Positions 1-9,669 are shown, counted from the stretch's first letter. The stretch is DNA of 40,529 bases from Erythrobacter sp. (GCA_002695185.1 NZOF01000120.1:1-40529); one strand, 5' to 3'. A program made the numbers and translations. Notes: a model not told the origin generated them from the letters alone.

Positions 1-480
1 CTCACAATGCTCGGGGCGCATGAGAGCGAGGTCAGCAGCTTCAGCTATGCCGATCTCGCAGGAGCGATCCGGCAATTCGGAACCGAAGTACGCCAGGATC
101 TGCACGAATTATTTCGTCGCATGCTGTTCAATATCCTCGTCACCAATGATGATGATCACCTACGTAATCATGGCTTCCTGTTCGATGGTGAGGGATGGCG
201 GCTTTCGCCGCTTTACGATGTAGTGCCGAAGCCTCAGCTGGGACTGGAGCGCCGGCTCGTCCTCGGCGTCGGGCCGGAAGGCCGCGCTGCAACGATCGAG
301 AACGCTCTCGCCGGTGCCGCGGTCTTCGACCTCAGCCATGATGACGCGAACGCAATCGCCGAAGACATGAGCAGAATCGTAGCGACACGGTGGGAACACC
401 TATTCACAAAAGCAGGGATAAGCGCGGCTGATCGCAAGCGTTTCGCCACCTGCTTCCGGTTGGCAGCACCTGTGTCATGA
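1..480 (+). CDS. HipA-like Ser/Thr kinase, C-terminal part (5' truncated by window edge)
   Basis: The frame is open to the first base of the window, so only the C-terminal ~159 residues are visible. They carry the HipA C-terminal kinase signature: NDDDHLRN (the catalytic Asp/His/Asn loop of HipA, DxHxxN) followed by a SPLYDVV segment, the metal-binding Asp of the family. HipA proteins are toxin kinases of type II toxin-antitoxin pairs, and their classical target is glutamyl-tRNA synthetase; the HipB partner is normally just upstream, outside this window. No antitoxin gene lies downstream. Whether this is a HipA toxin or a HipA-domain protein without toxin role cannot be decided from the fragment. 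Confidence 0.8.
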   Translation, partial: LTMLGAHESEVSSFSYADLAGAIRQFGTEVRQDLHELFRRMLFNILVTNDDDHLRNHGFLFDGEGWRLSPLYDVVPKPQLGLERRLVLGVGPEGRAATIENALAGAAVFDLSHDDANAIAEDMSRIVATRWEHLFTKAGISAADRKRFATCFRLAAPVS

Positions 481-585
481 TCGCAAACGCAGAAATCCGT
501 TCATGGGGGCGCGTGCTTGCCTCATTTGGCATGGTGATTACCCGGTGATTGCTAGCCGAGAAAATGGGGATCAAAAAATGCCGAT

Positions 586-613
586 TTGTGATTGTATATC
601 AGTCTATTATAAT
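586..613 (+). promoter_or_regulatory. candidate sigma70-type promoter of the aldehyde dehydrogenase gene
   Basis: TTGTGA (586-591), a 16-base spacer and a perfect TATAAT (608-613) stand in an AT-rich patch ahead of the dehydrogenase gene. The -10 lies inside a perfect 12-bp palindrome, CTATTATAATAG (604-615), so a regulator could bind there and the element could also work in the opposite direction. Seen by eye only. Confidence 0.4.
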
Positions 614-634
614 AGTATGACCACTAAGGTGTGG

Positions 635-657
635 TATTTCCGCTTCCGGCGGAAATA
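635..657 (+). promoter_or_regulatory. hairpin in the leader of the dehydrogenase gene
   Basis: Nine-base arms, TATTTCCGC (635-643) and GCGGAAATA (649-657), enclose a 5-base loop. No T-run follows, so it is not a standard terminator. It sits between the candidate promoter and the start codon and may be a leader structure or an operator. Confidence 0.4.
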
Positions 658-724
658 GCGCCCGGAACGCGGCGGGGGGCGTGGCGATTGTTTGGGTGTA
701 ACCCCAAGCCAAAGGCCCTCCCCC

Positions 725-2092
725 TTGATCACCACAACCAATCCCGCAACCGGCGAAACGATCGCCACCTACGAAACCCTCGATGCCAATGGTATCGACC
801 GCAAGCTGGAAACCGCCACGCGCACCTATCGCGACTGGCGCACCGCTTCGCTGGACGAGCGTACGAAACTGATCTCCGCGCTCGGCGATCTTTACGAAAG
901 CAATAAGGAAGAGCTGGCCAAGCTGGCCGTGACCGAAATGGGCAAGCCGATTTCGCAGGCGCGCAGCGAGGTCGAGAAATGTGCCAGCCTGCTGCATTAT
1001 TATGCCGAGCATGGCCCGCCGATGCTCGAATCGAAATTCTGGGACCTGTCCGATGGCGGCCGCGCCGAGGCGCGCTGGCTGCCGCAGGGTCCGGTGCTGG
1101 CGGTGATGCCGTGGAATTTCCCCTATTGGCAGGTCGTCCGCTTCCTTGCCCCCACCATCCTCGCCGGGAATGTCGGCCTGCTCAAACATGCCAGCATCGT
1201 GCAGGGCGTGGCGCAGCGGATGGAAGAACTGGTGGTCGAGGCGGGCGGTCCCGATGGCCTGTTCCAGAACCTTTGCGTATCCTCCGATCCGATCGGCGAT
1301 GTCATTGCCGATACGCGCGTGGTGGCCGCCACGCTGACGGGTAGCGAGGGCGCAGGCAGCGCGGTGGCGCAGCAGGCCGGCAAGCATCTGAAGAAGGTCG
1401 TACTGGAACTGGGCGGCAGCGATCCCTTTATCGTCATGCCCTCTGCCGACATGGAGCAGGCGGTAAAGGATGCCGTGACTGCGCGCATCCAGAACAATGG
1501 CCAGTCGTGCATCTGCGGCAAGCGCACCATCGTCCACGCCGATATCTACGACGATTTCGCCGAGCGTTTCATCCAGGCGCTGAAGGACGTGAAGCTGGGC
1601 GATCCGATGGATGAGGACACCGGCCTCGGCCCGCTGTCGAGCGAAGGCCAGCGCGATACCGTGCTGGACCAGGTCGACAAGGCGAAGAAGGAAGGCTGCA
1701 CCCTGCTGTTCGGCGCGGAAAAGATCGACAAGCCCGGTGCATGGATGACCGCGGGCCTGCTGACCGATGTGCCCGTGGGCAGCGAAACCGGTACGGACGA
1801 GATCTTCGGCCCCGTCGGCCAGCTCTACAAGGCGAAGGATATCGACGAGGCGACGACCATCGCCAATGCCATCCCCTTCGGCCTCGGCTCTGCCGTGTGG
1901 ACCACGGACGAGAGCGAGCAGGAGCATTTCGCCAACGCCATCGAGGCGGGCTTGACCACCTTCAACGGCGTCAACGGCTCCAAGATCGAGGCGCCCTTCG
2001 GCGGTATCAAACGCTCGGGCCACGGCCGCGAGCTGGCCGAATTCGGCCTCCATGAATTCATGAACCTGAAAACGCTGGTTCACCCGGCGTAA
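725..2092 (+). CDS. sad: NAD(P)-dependent succinate-semialdehyde dehydrogenase, YneI/Sad type
   Basis: Aldehyde dehydrogenase family member of 455 residues, expected to oxidise succinate semialdehyde to succinate in the cytoplasm. The sequence follows Escherichia coli YneI (Sad) through its whole length: MPWNFPYWQV near the cofactor site, the general-base Glu in LELGGSDPF (about residue 228) and the catalytic Cys in NNGQSCICGKR (about residue 262), ending FGLHEFMN. The N-terminus NPATGE is typical of the family. There is no ATG in reach; the TTG at 725 gives the family's usual length, and an in-frame TTG at 692 would add 11 residues. The gene runs straight into the SDR gene 11 bp downstream, so the two are probably cotranscribed. 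Substrate is inferred from similarity, not proven. Confidence 0.85.
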   Translation: MITTTNPATGETIATYETLDANGIDRKLETATRTYRDWRTASLDERTKLISALGDLYESNKEELAKLAVTEMGKPISQARSEVEKCASLLHYYAEHGPPMLESKFWDLSDGGRAEARWLPQGPVLAVMPWNFPYWQVVRFLAPTILAGNVGLLKHASIVQGVAQRMEELVVEAGGPDGLFQNLCVSSDPIGDVIADTRVVAATLTGSEGAGSAVAQQAGKHLKKVVLELGGSDPFIVMPSADMEQAVKDAVTARIQNNGQSCICGKRTIVHADIYDDFAERFIQALKDVKLGDPMDEDTGLGPLSSEGQRDTVLDQVDKAKKEGCTLLFGAEKIDKPGAWMTAGLLTDVPVGSETGTDEIFGPVGQLYKAKDIDEATTIANAIPFGLGSAVWTTDESEQEHFANAIEAGLTTFNGVNGSKIEAPFGGIKRSGHGRELAEFGLHEFMNLKTLVHPA

Positions 2093-2103
2093 GGAGACAG
2101 TAA

Positions 2104-2751
2104 ATGAGCAAGCATATCCTCATCGTCGGCGCATCGCGCGGCATCGGTCTTGGCCTCGCCAAGGAATTCAAGTCGCGTGGCTGGCAAGTGACCGGCACCG
2201 AACGCTCCAACGGCGACGATCTTCACGCGCTGGGTGATGTCACGGTGGAAACGGTGGATGTCACCGACCCTTCGACCTTCTCGGTCGATGGCGAGTTCGA
2301 CGCGGTGATCGTCAATGCCGGGATTACCGGGGCGGAGCACCAGTCGAGCGAGAAGGCGACCGCGGATGAAGTGGCCAAGGTGATGATGACCAATGCCTTC
2401 GGCCCGGCGCATCTCGGCAAGGCGCTGCTGCCGCAGATCAAACAGGGCGGCTCGCTGTCCTTCATGAGCTCGCTGATGGGTTCGATCGAGGACAGTTCGG
2501 GCGGTTATGAGCTCTACCGCACCAGCAAGACCGCGCAGAACATGCTGGCCAAGGGCATTGCCGAGCAGGAGGCGAAGGAAGCCGGTGTCACCGTGCGTTC
2601 GCTTCACCCTGGCTGGGTGCAGACCGACATGGGCGGACCCAATGCCAAGATTACGGTCGAGGAGAGCGCAAAAGGCCTCGCCGATGTGATCGAGCAGGCG
2701 AGCGGTGGCTACGCCTATGTCGATTACACCGGCAAGACCCTGCCGTTCTGA
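2104..2751 (+). CDS. short-chain dehydrogenase/reductase (SDR)
   Basis: Classical SDR of 215 residues with the Rossmann nucleotide-binding motif GASRGIG (residues 9-15), an NAG motif in VIVNAGITG, an active-site Ser in FMSSLMGS and the catalytic Tyr/Lys in YRTSK (about residues 138-142). The short length resembles the CsgA/C-factor-like branch of SDRs. A good ribosome site (AAGGAGA) precedes the ATG. It follows the aldehyde dehydrogenase by 11 bp, so it may act on a related aldehyde or alcohol, but the substrate cannot be read from the sequence. It converges on the outer-membrane protein gene with a gap of only 13 bp. Confidence 0.85.
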   Translation: MSKHILIVGASRGIGLGLAKEFKSRGWQVTGTERSNGDDLHALGDVTVETVDVTDPSTFSVDGEFDAVIVNAGITGAEHQSSEKATADEVAKVMMTNAFGPAHLGKALLPQIKQGGSLSFMSSLMGSIEDSSGGYELYRTSKTAQNMLAKGIAEQEAKEAGVTVRSLHPGWVQTDMGGPNAKITVEESAKGLADVIEQASGGYAYVDYTGKTLPF

Positions 2752-2764
2752 TCTGACCTAAGTC

Positions 2765-3370
2765 CTAGAAGCGAAGCGCGACGCCGGCCACGACCTGGTC
2801 GGTCGTCGCATCGCCCTGCCCTGCATCGGCGAGATCGTTATATTCCGAGCGGCGATATTCGAGCCGGCCTTCCAGCGGTCCGGGCAGCTGCACCTGAAGC
2901 CCGGCGCCATAACGGATGCCGTCGGTATTCTTCTCCAGCTCGTCCAATGAGCCGCTGTCGGTGAAGGCCTTGGTGTCGAGCGCGGTGTAGCCCACCTTGC
3001 CATAGGCTGCGATGCCGGGCGTCAGCGCGAAACCGGCACGCGCGCCGATGTAATACTGCCCGCCGGTTTCCAGCCCTTCGCGGGCGCCGCCGAAGCTGTC
3101 GGGAAAGCTGGTCGAACCGTCGCTGGTGGACAGTTCGCCTTCGACGCCGACGAAGGCCCCGCCAAGGCTGAGGTCGTAACCGGCATTGATCCCGTAAACC
3201 GCGCTGTCGGCGCTGGCCGTGGCGGTGCCGTCCGCCGAATCGACATCGACGCCTTCATAGCCGCCGAGCACGCCGACATAGAGGCCGCCGGGTGCGCGCG
3301 TGTCCTGCGCCATGGCGGGAGTGGCGACAATTCCGGCGCCGATCACGGCGAGTGCGAGTGCTTTTTTCAT
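2765..3370 (-). CDS. outer-membrane beta-barrel protein (opacity/OmpA-like porin family)
   Basis: A 201-residue exported protein. The signal peptide is clear (MKKALALAVIGAGIVATPAMA, cleaved after AMA). The mature part alternates Gly/aromatic and polar residues in about eight strands (GLYVGVLGGYEG, AVYGINAGYDL, GGQYYIGARAG, GIAAYGKVGYT, GIRYGAGLQV) and ends in a C-terminal Phe, the signal for BAM-mediated barrel insertion. This fits the eight-stranded OMP_b-brl family. The ATG at 3370 is chosen because the signal peptide begins there and an AAAGGACG ribosome site lies upstream. Function beyond an outer-membrane barrel is unknown. Confidence 0.8.
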   Translation of the reverse strand: MKKALALAVIGAGIVATPAMAQDTRAPGGLYVGVLGGYEGVDVDSADGTATASADSAVYGINAGYDLSLGGAFVGVEGELSTSDGSTSFPDSFGGAREGLETGGQYYIGARAGFALTPGIAAYGKVGYTALDTKAFTDSGSLDELEKNTDGIRYGAGLQVQLPGPLEGRLEYRRSEYNDLADAGQGDATTDQVVAGVALRF

Positions 3371-3498
3371 TCTTCGTCCTTTCGTGTGCGATCCCTGCAC
3401 GTGCCCCATCTGGTGAGGGAAAGGCCCATAGCCGCCAGCGCGCTTGCCATGAGATGAACTGGGGGAATTTCGTTCGACGGACCGGGTCCGCGCTTCGT

Positions 3499-4638
3499 TC
3501 AGGCGAGGCATTCCCGCAAGGTCGACAGCAGCGCGCCGCTATCCGCATCGCTGTTATACAGATGCGGCGTCACGCGCAGCGACGTGCCGCGCATCGAGAC
3601 ATGCACCTGCCGCTGTGCCAGCTTTTCGGTCAGCCCGTCCGGCACGCCGTCGGGAAAGCCGAGCGAGAGGAAATGCGGCGCGCGCGTGCCGATCGGGGCG
3701 GAGGTCAGCCCCAGTTCCTGCGCCTCGCGCGCGATCGCTTCGGTGCGGCGGCCCAGCTCTTCGGCAATCGCATCGATCCCGAATTCCATCAGGAAATCCA
3801 TCCCCGCGCCCGCGCCCATCAGCAGCGGGGCGTTCGATTTCTCGCCCATGTCGAAGCGCCGCGCGCCGGGCTGGAAATCATCGCGGTAATCGACCAGCCG
3901 CGCGAAATCTTCCGAGCCCGCGCGGTTGATCCAGTTATGTTCGATCGGCACGCCGTCATGGTGCTTCGGATCGACATAGAGCATGCCGATACCGTAAGGC
4001 CCCATCAGCCATTTATAGCAGGCGGCCACGGCAAAATCGGGCTGCACCGCCGCGAAATCCAGCGGCATCGCCCCCAGCGATTGCGTCAGGTCGAGCACCA
4101 GCGCCGCGCCGTGCGCCCGCGCCTTTTCGCCCACCGCCACCAGATCGACCAGCCGCCCGTCGGCCCAGTGATTATGCGGCACCGCCACGATGGCCGTATC
4201 CGGGCCTATTGCGTCCAGCACCGCATCGCTCCAGCAGCTTTGCGAAGGCCGCTGCACTGGCACCACATGCGCGCCGACGGCCCTAGCCTTTTCCTGCCAG
4301 ACATAGACATTGGAGGGAAACTGATCGCCCAACGTCACCACATTCTGCCCGGCGGCAAGCGGCAGATTGGCCGCTGCCACGGCCAGCCCGTAGCTGACCG
4401 AGGGCACGATTCCGACGGTATCGGGCGAAGCGCCCGCCAGCCGCCCTGCCCGCTTACGAAAGGCTTCGGCAGTGCTGAAGAAATCGGCGGGGCGGAAATT
4501 CCACGGCTGTTCCTTCAGCCGCGCGCCCTCCACCATGGCACCGCTCACCTCGCGGGAAAGCGGTGCCATATAGGCGCAGTTGAGATAGTGGACGTCGTCC
4601 GGGATGGTGAAGCGATGGCGCTGATCGGCAATGCTCAT
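3499..4638 (-). CDS. class V aminotransferase-family PLP enzyme
   Basis: A 379-residue fold-type I PLP protein of the class V group (isopenicillin-N-epimerase, cysteine-desulfurase and kynureninase-like). It opens with the family's YLNCAYMAPLS segment. It has the PLP-ring Asp in LVLDLTQSLGA and the Schiff-base Lys in ACYKWLMGPYGIG (about residue 210), followed by the Gly-rich GIGMLYV strand. It lies 14 bp after the malic enzyme gene on the same strand, so cotranscription is likely. The residues do not point to a single substrate; it resembles the kynureninase encoded further on but is a different protein. Reaction unassigned. Confidence 0.8.
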   Translation of the reverse strand: MSIADQRHRFTIPDDVHYLNCAYMAPLSREVSGAMVEGARLKEQPWNFRPADFFSTAEAFRKRAGRLAGASPDTVGIVPSVSYGLAVAAANLPLAAGQNVVTLGDQFPSNVYVWQEKARAVGAHVVPVQRPSQSCWSDAVLDAIGPDTAIVAVPHNHWADGRLVDLVAVGEKARAHGAALVLDLTQSLGAMPLDFAAVQPDFAVAACYKWLMGPYGIGMLYVDPKHHDGVPIEHNWINRAGSEDFARLVDYRDDFQPGARRFDMGEKSNAPLLMGAGAGMDFLMEFGIDAIAEELGRRTEAIAREAQELGLTSAPIGTRAPHFLSLGFPDGVPDGLTEKLAQRQVHVSMRGTSLRVTPHLYNSDADSGALLSTLRECLA

Positions 4639-4652
4639 CGCTTCGTTCTCCC

Positions 4653-6917
4653 TCAGCCCACCACTCCGGCGCTGGCCAGCACGGCCAGCGTCAGCAGATC
4701 GGGCGCGATGGCGGTCATCGGCGCGATCTGCACGGGCTTTTCGCTGCCGATCATCATCGGGCCGACCATGGTTTCGCCGCCCAGTTCGCGCAGCAGCTTG
4801 GCCGACAGATTGGCCGATTGCAGACCCGGCATGATCAACACATTGGCGGGGCCCGACAGGCGGCTGAACGGATAGAGATCCATCACCTTGCGGTTGAGCG
4901 CGGCATCGGGGGCCATTTCGCCTTCATATTCGAAGTCGACCGTATCATCCGCATCCAGCAGCGCCACGGCATCGCGGAGATTGTTGAGCCACTGCCCGCT
5001 CGGATTGCCGAAGGTCGAATAGGACAGGAAGGCAACGCGCGGTTCATGGCCCATGCGGCGCGCAACGGCAGCCGTCTCGCGCGCGATATGCGCCAGCATG
5101 GCGGCACTCGGGCGTTCGTTGATCGTGGTATCGGCCAGGAAGGTCGTCTGGTTCTTGCCGATCATCATGTGGATGCCGAACTGCGTCGCACCGGGTTTCG
5201 GATCGATCACGCGGGCCACCTCGCGCGCGGTCTGCGCATAGGTGCGGGTGAGGCCGGTAATCATCCCTTCGCCATGGCCCAGCGCGACCAGCAATGCGGC
5301 GAAGACGTTGCGTTCCTGGTTCACCATACGCTGCACGTCGCGCTCGGTATAACCGCGGCGTTGCAGACGCTTGTAGAGATAATCGTTCATCGCCGGCACC
5401 TTGTCCGACAGGTTCGAGTTCTCGATGATCCAGTCGCTCGGATCGTCGACGCCCAGTTCCTTCAGCTTCGCCAGCACCTTCTCCGTGCGGCCGACCAGGA
5501 TGGGTTCGCCATAGCCATAGTCGCGGTACTGGATTGCGGCGCGCAGGGCGACGTCTTCCTCGGCTTCGGCAAACACCATCCGCTTGGGATTGGCCTTGGC
5601 CTGCTCGTAGATGTTGGTGAGCGCGCCGGTGGTGGGGTTGAGGCGTGCCTTCAGCGCATGGCGATAGGCATCGAAATCCTCAATCGGGGCCTGCGCCACG
5701 CCGCTGTCCATCGCGGCCTTGGCCACGGCAGAGGACACGACTTCCATCAGCCGCGGATCGAAGGGTGCGGGAATGATGTATTCCTCGCCGAACTGGTGGA
5801 CCACGCCATATGCGGCGGCCACTTCTTCGGGCACGCGGTCCCGCGCCAGTTCCGCAATGGCGCGGGCGGCGGCGATCTTCATTTCCTCGTTGATCGCGGT
5901 GGCCTGCACGTCCAGCGCGCCGCGGAAGATGAAGGGGAAGCCCAGCACATTGTTGACCTGGTTCGGATAATCGCTGCGCCCGGTGGCGATGATCGCATCG
6001 GGCCGCACGGCCTTGGCATCTTCGGGCATGATTTCCGGCACCGGATTGGCCATGGCGAAGATGATCGGGCGATCGGCCATATTGGCCACCCATTCGGGCT
6101 TCAGCGCACCGGCTGCCGACAGACCCAGGAAGATGTCCGCGCCCTGCAGCGCTTCTTCCAGAGTGGTGGCATCGGTAGGCACCGCATGCGCGCTCTTCCA
6201 CTGGTCCACATCGGCGCGGCCCGGCGTAATCGGGCCGGAGCGGTCGCACACAATCACGTTTTCGTGCGGAATGCCCATCGCCTTGATCAGCGCGGTACAG
6301 GCGAGGGCAGATGCGCCCGCGCCGTTGACCACCATCTTGCAATCCTTCAGCTCGCGGCCCGTCACATGGCAGGCGTTGATCAGGCCGGCGGCGGCGATGA
6401 TCGCGGTGCCATGCTGGTCGTCATGCATCACCGGGATGTTCATCTTTTCGCGCAGGGCCTGCTCGATGATGAAGCATTCGGGCGCGGCGATATCTTCCAG
6501 ATTGATGCCGCCGAAGCTGGGTTCCATCAGCGCCACGGCATTGATGAAGGCTTCCGGGTCTTCGGTATCGAGTTCCAGATCGATCGAATCCACATCGGCG
6601 AAACGCTTGAACAGGACGGCCTTGCCTTCCATCACCGGCTTCGACGCCAGCGCGCCCAGATTGCCCAGGCCGAGGATCGCAGTACCGTTGGAAATCACCG
6701 CCACGAGGTTGGACCGGGCAGTATAGCGCGCCGCATCCTTGGGATTGGCGGCAATCGCCTCGACCGGGGCCGCAACGCCCGGCGAATAGGCCAGCGCCAG
6801 ATCGCGCTGGGTCGCCATGGGCTTGCTCGCAACGATCTCGATCTTACCGGGACGGATCGTTTCGTGATAGAACAACGCTTCGCGCGTGTTGAAACCGTTC
6901 TGCTTTTCGTCGGCCAT
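4653..6917 (-). CDS. maeB: NADP-dependent malic enzyme with phosphotransacetylase-like domain (MaeB)
   Basis: Two-domain malic enzyme of 754 residues, the usual length of the MaeB hybrid. Residues ~15-410 are the malic enzyme part (AYSPGVAAP, NGTAILGLGNLG, the metal-binding VMHDDQHGTA, the nucleotide-binding VVNGAGASA). Residues ~430-754 form a phosphate acetyltransferase-like domain ending LLTLAVLASAG. It decarboxylates malate to pyruvate with NADPH production; in MaeB the C-terminal domain is regulatory and usually has no transacetylase activity. The gene is divergent from mutS with a 127-bp gap, and the class V aminotransferase gene follows it. Confidence 0.95.
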   Translation of the reverse strand: MADEKQNGFNTREALFYHETIRPGKIEIVASKPMATQRDLALAYSPGVAAPVEAIAANPKDAARYTARSNLVAVISNGTAILGLGNLGALASKPVMEGKAVLFKRFADVDSIDLELDTEDPEAFINAVALMEPSFGGINLEDIAAPECFIIEQALREKMNIPVMHDDQHGTAIIAAAGLINACHVTGRELKDCKMVVNGAGASALACTALIKAMGIPHENVIVCDRSGPITPGRADVDQWKSAHAVPTDATTLEEALQGADIFLGLSAAGALKPEWVANMADRPIIFAMANPVPEIMPEDAKAVRPDAIIATGRSDYPNQVNNVLGFPFIFRGALDVQATAINEEMKIAAARAIAELARDRVPEEVAAAYGVVHQFGEEYIIPAPFDPRLMEVVSSAVAKAAMDSGVAQAPIEDFDAYRHALKARLNPTTGALTNIYEQAKANPKRMVFAEAEEDVALRAAIQYRDYGYGEPILVGRTEKVLAKLKELGVDDPSDWIIENSNLSDKVPAMNDYLYKRLQRRGYTERDVQRMVNQERNVFAALLVALGHGEGMITGLTRTYAQTAREVARVIDPKPGATQFGIHMMIGKNQTTFLADTTINERPSAAMLAHIARETAAVARRMGHEPRVAFLSYSTFGNPSGQWLNNLRDAVALLDADDTVDFEYEGEMAPDAALNRKVMDLYPFSRLSGPANVLIMPGLQSANLSAKLLRELGGETMVGPMMIGSEKPVQIAPMTAIAPDLLTLAVLASAGVVG

Positions 6918-7044
6918 GCTTGTCCTTTTGGGCGGGTTTCCGATGTGTCGCGCCAGCCCCTAAGGGGATTTTGCGCGAAGTCATAGGGGAAACACCCGCC
7001 GCGCCGCTTCCCGAATCGCAAAGCGGGCCGCTACGGCATGGCCC

Positions 7045-9669
7045 ATGGCCGACTCACCCACTCCGATGATGCAGCAATACCTCGCGCTGAAGGAAGAAGC
7101 GGGCGATGCGCTGCTGTTCTATCGCATGGGCGATTTCTTCGAACTGTTCTTCGATGATGCCAGGGTGGCCGCGCAAGTGCTCGACATCGCGCTCACCACG
7201 CGCGGCGAACATGGCGGACAGCCGGTGCCCATGTGCGGCGTGCCCGTCCATGCGGCGGAAGGCTATCTCGCGCGGCTGATCAAGGGCGGCTGCCGCGTTG
7301 CGATTGCCGAACAGACCGAAACGCCCGACGAGGCGAAGGAGCGTACGAAGCGCGAAGGCAAGCCGGTGTCGAAGGCGCTGGTATCGCGCGATATCGTGCG
7401 CTTCGTCACCGCCGGCACGCTGACCGAGGAAGCCCTGCTCGAACCGCGACGCGCCAACCTGCTGGTCGCGGTGGCGCCGGTGCGTGACGGGGTCGGCCTT
7501 GCCTCCTGCGATATTTCCACCGGGCGGATGGAACTGGAAGACTGCGCGCCCGACCGGCTCGATGCCGCGCTTGCCCGCTTGGGTGCAAGCGAGGTGGTGG
7601 GGCCGGAAGACTGGGACGATGCGCCTGCCGATGTAATCGCGCGCCCGCGCCACGATTTCCGCAGCGAGGATGGCGAGGCGCGGCTGAAGGAAATTCACAG
7701 CCTCGCCACGCTCGATGGGCTGGGCGATTTTACCCGCCCCATGCTGGCGGCGGCTGCCGGGCTGATCGCCTATCTCGACCATGCGGGCCGGGGGCAATTG
7801 CCGTTCCTGCTGCCCCCGGTCGCGCGGGGGAGCGAGGCGCATCTGGCGATGGATGCCTCCACCCGCAGCAGCCTCGAAATCCTCGCCGCGCAGACCGGCG
7901 GGCGCGAAGGCAGTCTGGTCGCCTGCGTCGATCGCTGCGCCACCGGTGCCGGGGCGCGCCAGCTGGCAGAGGACCTTTCCGCGCCGCTGGCCGATCGCGC
8001 CGCCATCGAACAGCGGCTCGCCAGCGTGCAGCATTTCCACGGCGATCCGCTGCTGCGCGGCGATATCCGCGCCGTGTTGCGGCAGGCCCCCGATATCGGG
8101 CGCGCGCTGGGCCGGATCGTGGCCGGGCGCGGCAGTCCGCGCGATCTTGGCCAGATCCGCGATGGCCTGACCGAGGCGCGGCGCCTGCGGGACATGCTTT
8201 CGACATCGCCGCATCTGCCGCCCCTGCTGGCGCATGCGGCGGAAAAGCTGGGCGGCCATGGTGCGCTAGTCGATCATCTTGGCCGCGCGCTGGTCCCCTC
8301 CCCGCCGACCGAACGCAGCCAGGGCGGCTTCATCGCGGGCGGTTATGATCACGCGCTCGATGCCTTGCGCGAAACCAGCGGCAATGCGCGCAAGGCCATC
8401 GCCGCGCTCGAAGCGAAATATCGCGAGGAGACGGGTACGCCCTCGCTCAAGATCAAGCACAACAAGGTGCTGGGCTATTTCATCGAAGTGCCCGCCAAGC
8501 ATGGCGACAAGCTGATGGCGGCCGACAGCGGCTTCACCCATCGCCAAACCATGGCGGGCGCGGTCCGTTTCAATTCGATCGGCCTCCACGAAGAAGCCAG
8601 CCGCATCGCCGAAGCCGGCGCCCATGCCCTGGCGGCGGAGGATGCGCATTTCGAAACGCTGGTGGGCGAAGTGGTCGCCAGCCGCGAAGCCATCGCCGCG
8701 ACCGCTGCCGCGCTGGCCCGGATCGACGTTTCGGCAGCGCTCGCCGAACGGGCTGCGGAAGGCGACTGGTGCCAGCCGGAAATGTTGGACGAACCTTGCC
8801 TCGAAGTTGTCGCCGGTCGGCACCCGGTGGTGGAGCAGGCCCTGAACAAGACGGGTGATCGGTTCCGATCAAACGACTGTTCGGTGGGTTTTTCGGAACG
8901 TTTGTGGCTCATCGGCGGGCCCAATATGGGCGGCAAATCGACCTTCCTCAGGCAAAATGCACTTATCCTGCTGCTGGCCCAGGCGGGCAGTTTCGTCCCC
9001 GCCACCAGCGCCAGAGTGGGCATCGCAGACCGCCTTTTCAGCCGGGTCGGCGCCTCCGACAACCTCGCGCGGGGCCGCTCCACCTTCATGGTGGAAATGG
9101 TCGAAACCGCCGCAATTCTGAGCCAGGCGACCGATCGCAGCTTCGTGATTCTCGACGAAGTAGGCCGCGGCACCTCCACCTACGACGGCATGGCCCTCGC
9201 CTGGGCCGTGGTCGAGGCCGTGCATGAGCAGTTGAAGTGCCGCTGCCTGTTCGCAACCCATTATCACGAACTCTCGCGCCTCGCCGAAACCTGCGATGCG
9301 CTAAGCCTCCACCACGTCCGCGCCCGCGAATGGAAGGGCGACCTCGTCCTCCTCCACGAACTGGCAAGGGGCGCAGCGGACCGCAGTTACGGCCTCTCCG
9401 TCGCCAAGCTGGCGGGCGTCCCGCCTCCGGTCATCAAACGCGCCAAGGCAGTGCTCGACAAGCTTGAAAAAGGCCGCGCCGAGACGGGCGGGCTAGCCGC
9501 AGGTCTGGGCGATCTACCCCTGTTCGCCGCCACGGCGCAGGCGGAAGAAGAGAAATGCGATACCCTGCGCGATGCGCTGGAGGCACTCGACATCGATTCC
9601 CTCTCCCCTCGCGAAGCGCTGGATGAACTCTATCGCCTCAAGGCCGAGGCTGCGAAAAGCAGTTCTTAA
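7045..9669 (+). CDS. mutS: DNA mismatch repair protein MutS
   Basis: Complete 874-residue MutS. The N-terminal mismatch-reading Phe-x-Glu motif is present (MGDFFELF, about residues 28-35). The C-terminal ABC ATPase has Walker A GGPNMGGKSTFLRQ (about residues 622-635) and signature/Walker B VILDEVGRGTSTYDG (about residue 700), followed by the ATHYHEL switch. It recognises mispairs and short loops and recruits MutL. It has its own promoter region divergent from maeB. The start ATG at 7045 directly precedes the conserved TPMMQQYL segment. A small membrane protein gene follows after 27 bp. Confidence 0.97.
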   Translation: MADSPTPMMQQYLALKEEAGDALLFYRMGDFFELFFDDARVAAQVLDIALTTRGEHGGQPVPMCGVPVHAAEGYLARLIKGGCRVAIAEQTETPDEAKERTKREGKPVSKALVSRDIVRFVTAGTLTEEALLEPRRANLLVAVAPVRDGVGLASCDISTGRMELEDCAPDRLDAALARLGASEVVGPEDWDDAPADVIARPRHDFRSEDGEARLKEIHSLATLDGLGDFTRPMLAAAAGLIAYLDHAGRGQLPFLLPPVARGSEAHLAMDASTRSSLEILAAQTGGREGSLVACVDRCATGAGARQLAEDLSAPLADRAAIEQRLASVQHFHGDPLLRGDIRAVLRQAPDIGRALGRIVAGRGSPRDLGQIRDGLTEARRLRDMLSTSPHLPPLLAHAAEKLGGHGALVDHLGRALVPSPPTERSQGGFIAGGYDHALDALRETSGNARKAIAALEAKYREETGTPSLKIKHNKVLGYFIEVPAKHGDKLMAADSGFTHRQTMAGAVRFNSIGLHEEASRIAEAGAHALAAEDAHFETLVGEVVASREAIAATAAALARIDVSAALAERAAEGDWCQPEMLDEPCLEVVAGRHPVVEQALNKTGDRFRSNDCSVGFSERLWLIGGPNMGGKSTFLRQNALILLLAQAGSFVPATSARVGIADRLFSRVGASDNLARGRSTFMVEMVETAAILSQATDRSFVILDEVGRGTSTYDGMALAWAVVEAVHEQLKCRCLFATHYHELSRLAETCDALSLHHVRAREWKGDLVLLHELARGAADRSYGLSVAKLAGVPPPVIKRAKAVLDKLEKGRAETGGLAAGLGDLPLFAATAQAEEEKCDTLRDALEALDIDSLSPREALDELYRLKAEAAKSSS

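Noticed and set aside
4818..6986. Very long open frame antisense to maeB (722 codons)
   Set aside because: It lies wholly opposite a certain gene, is rich in His/Arg/Gly as expected from reversed GC-rich codons, and has no ribosome site or recognisable domain. Similar antisense frames opposite the aldehyde dehydrogenase, mutS, spt, kynU and the terminase were dropped for the same reason.
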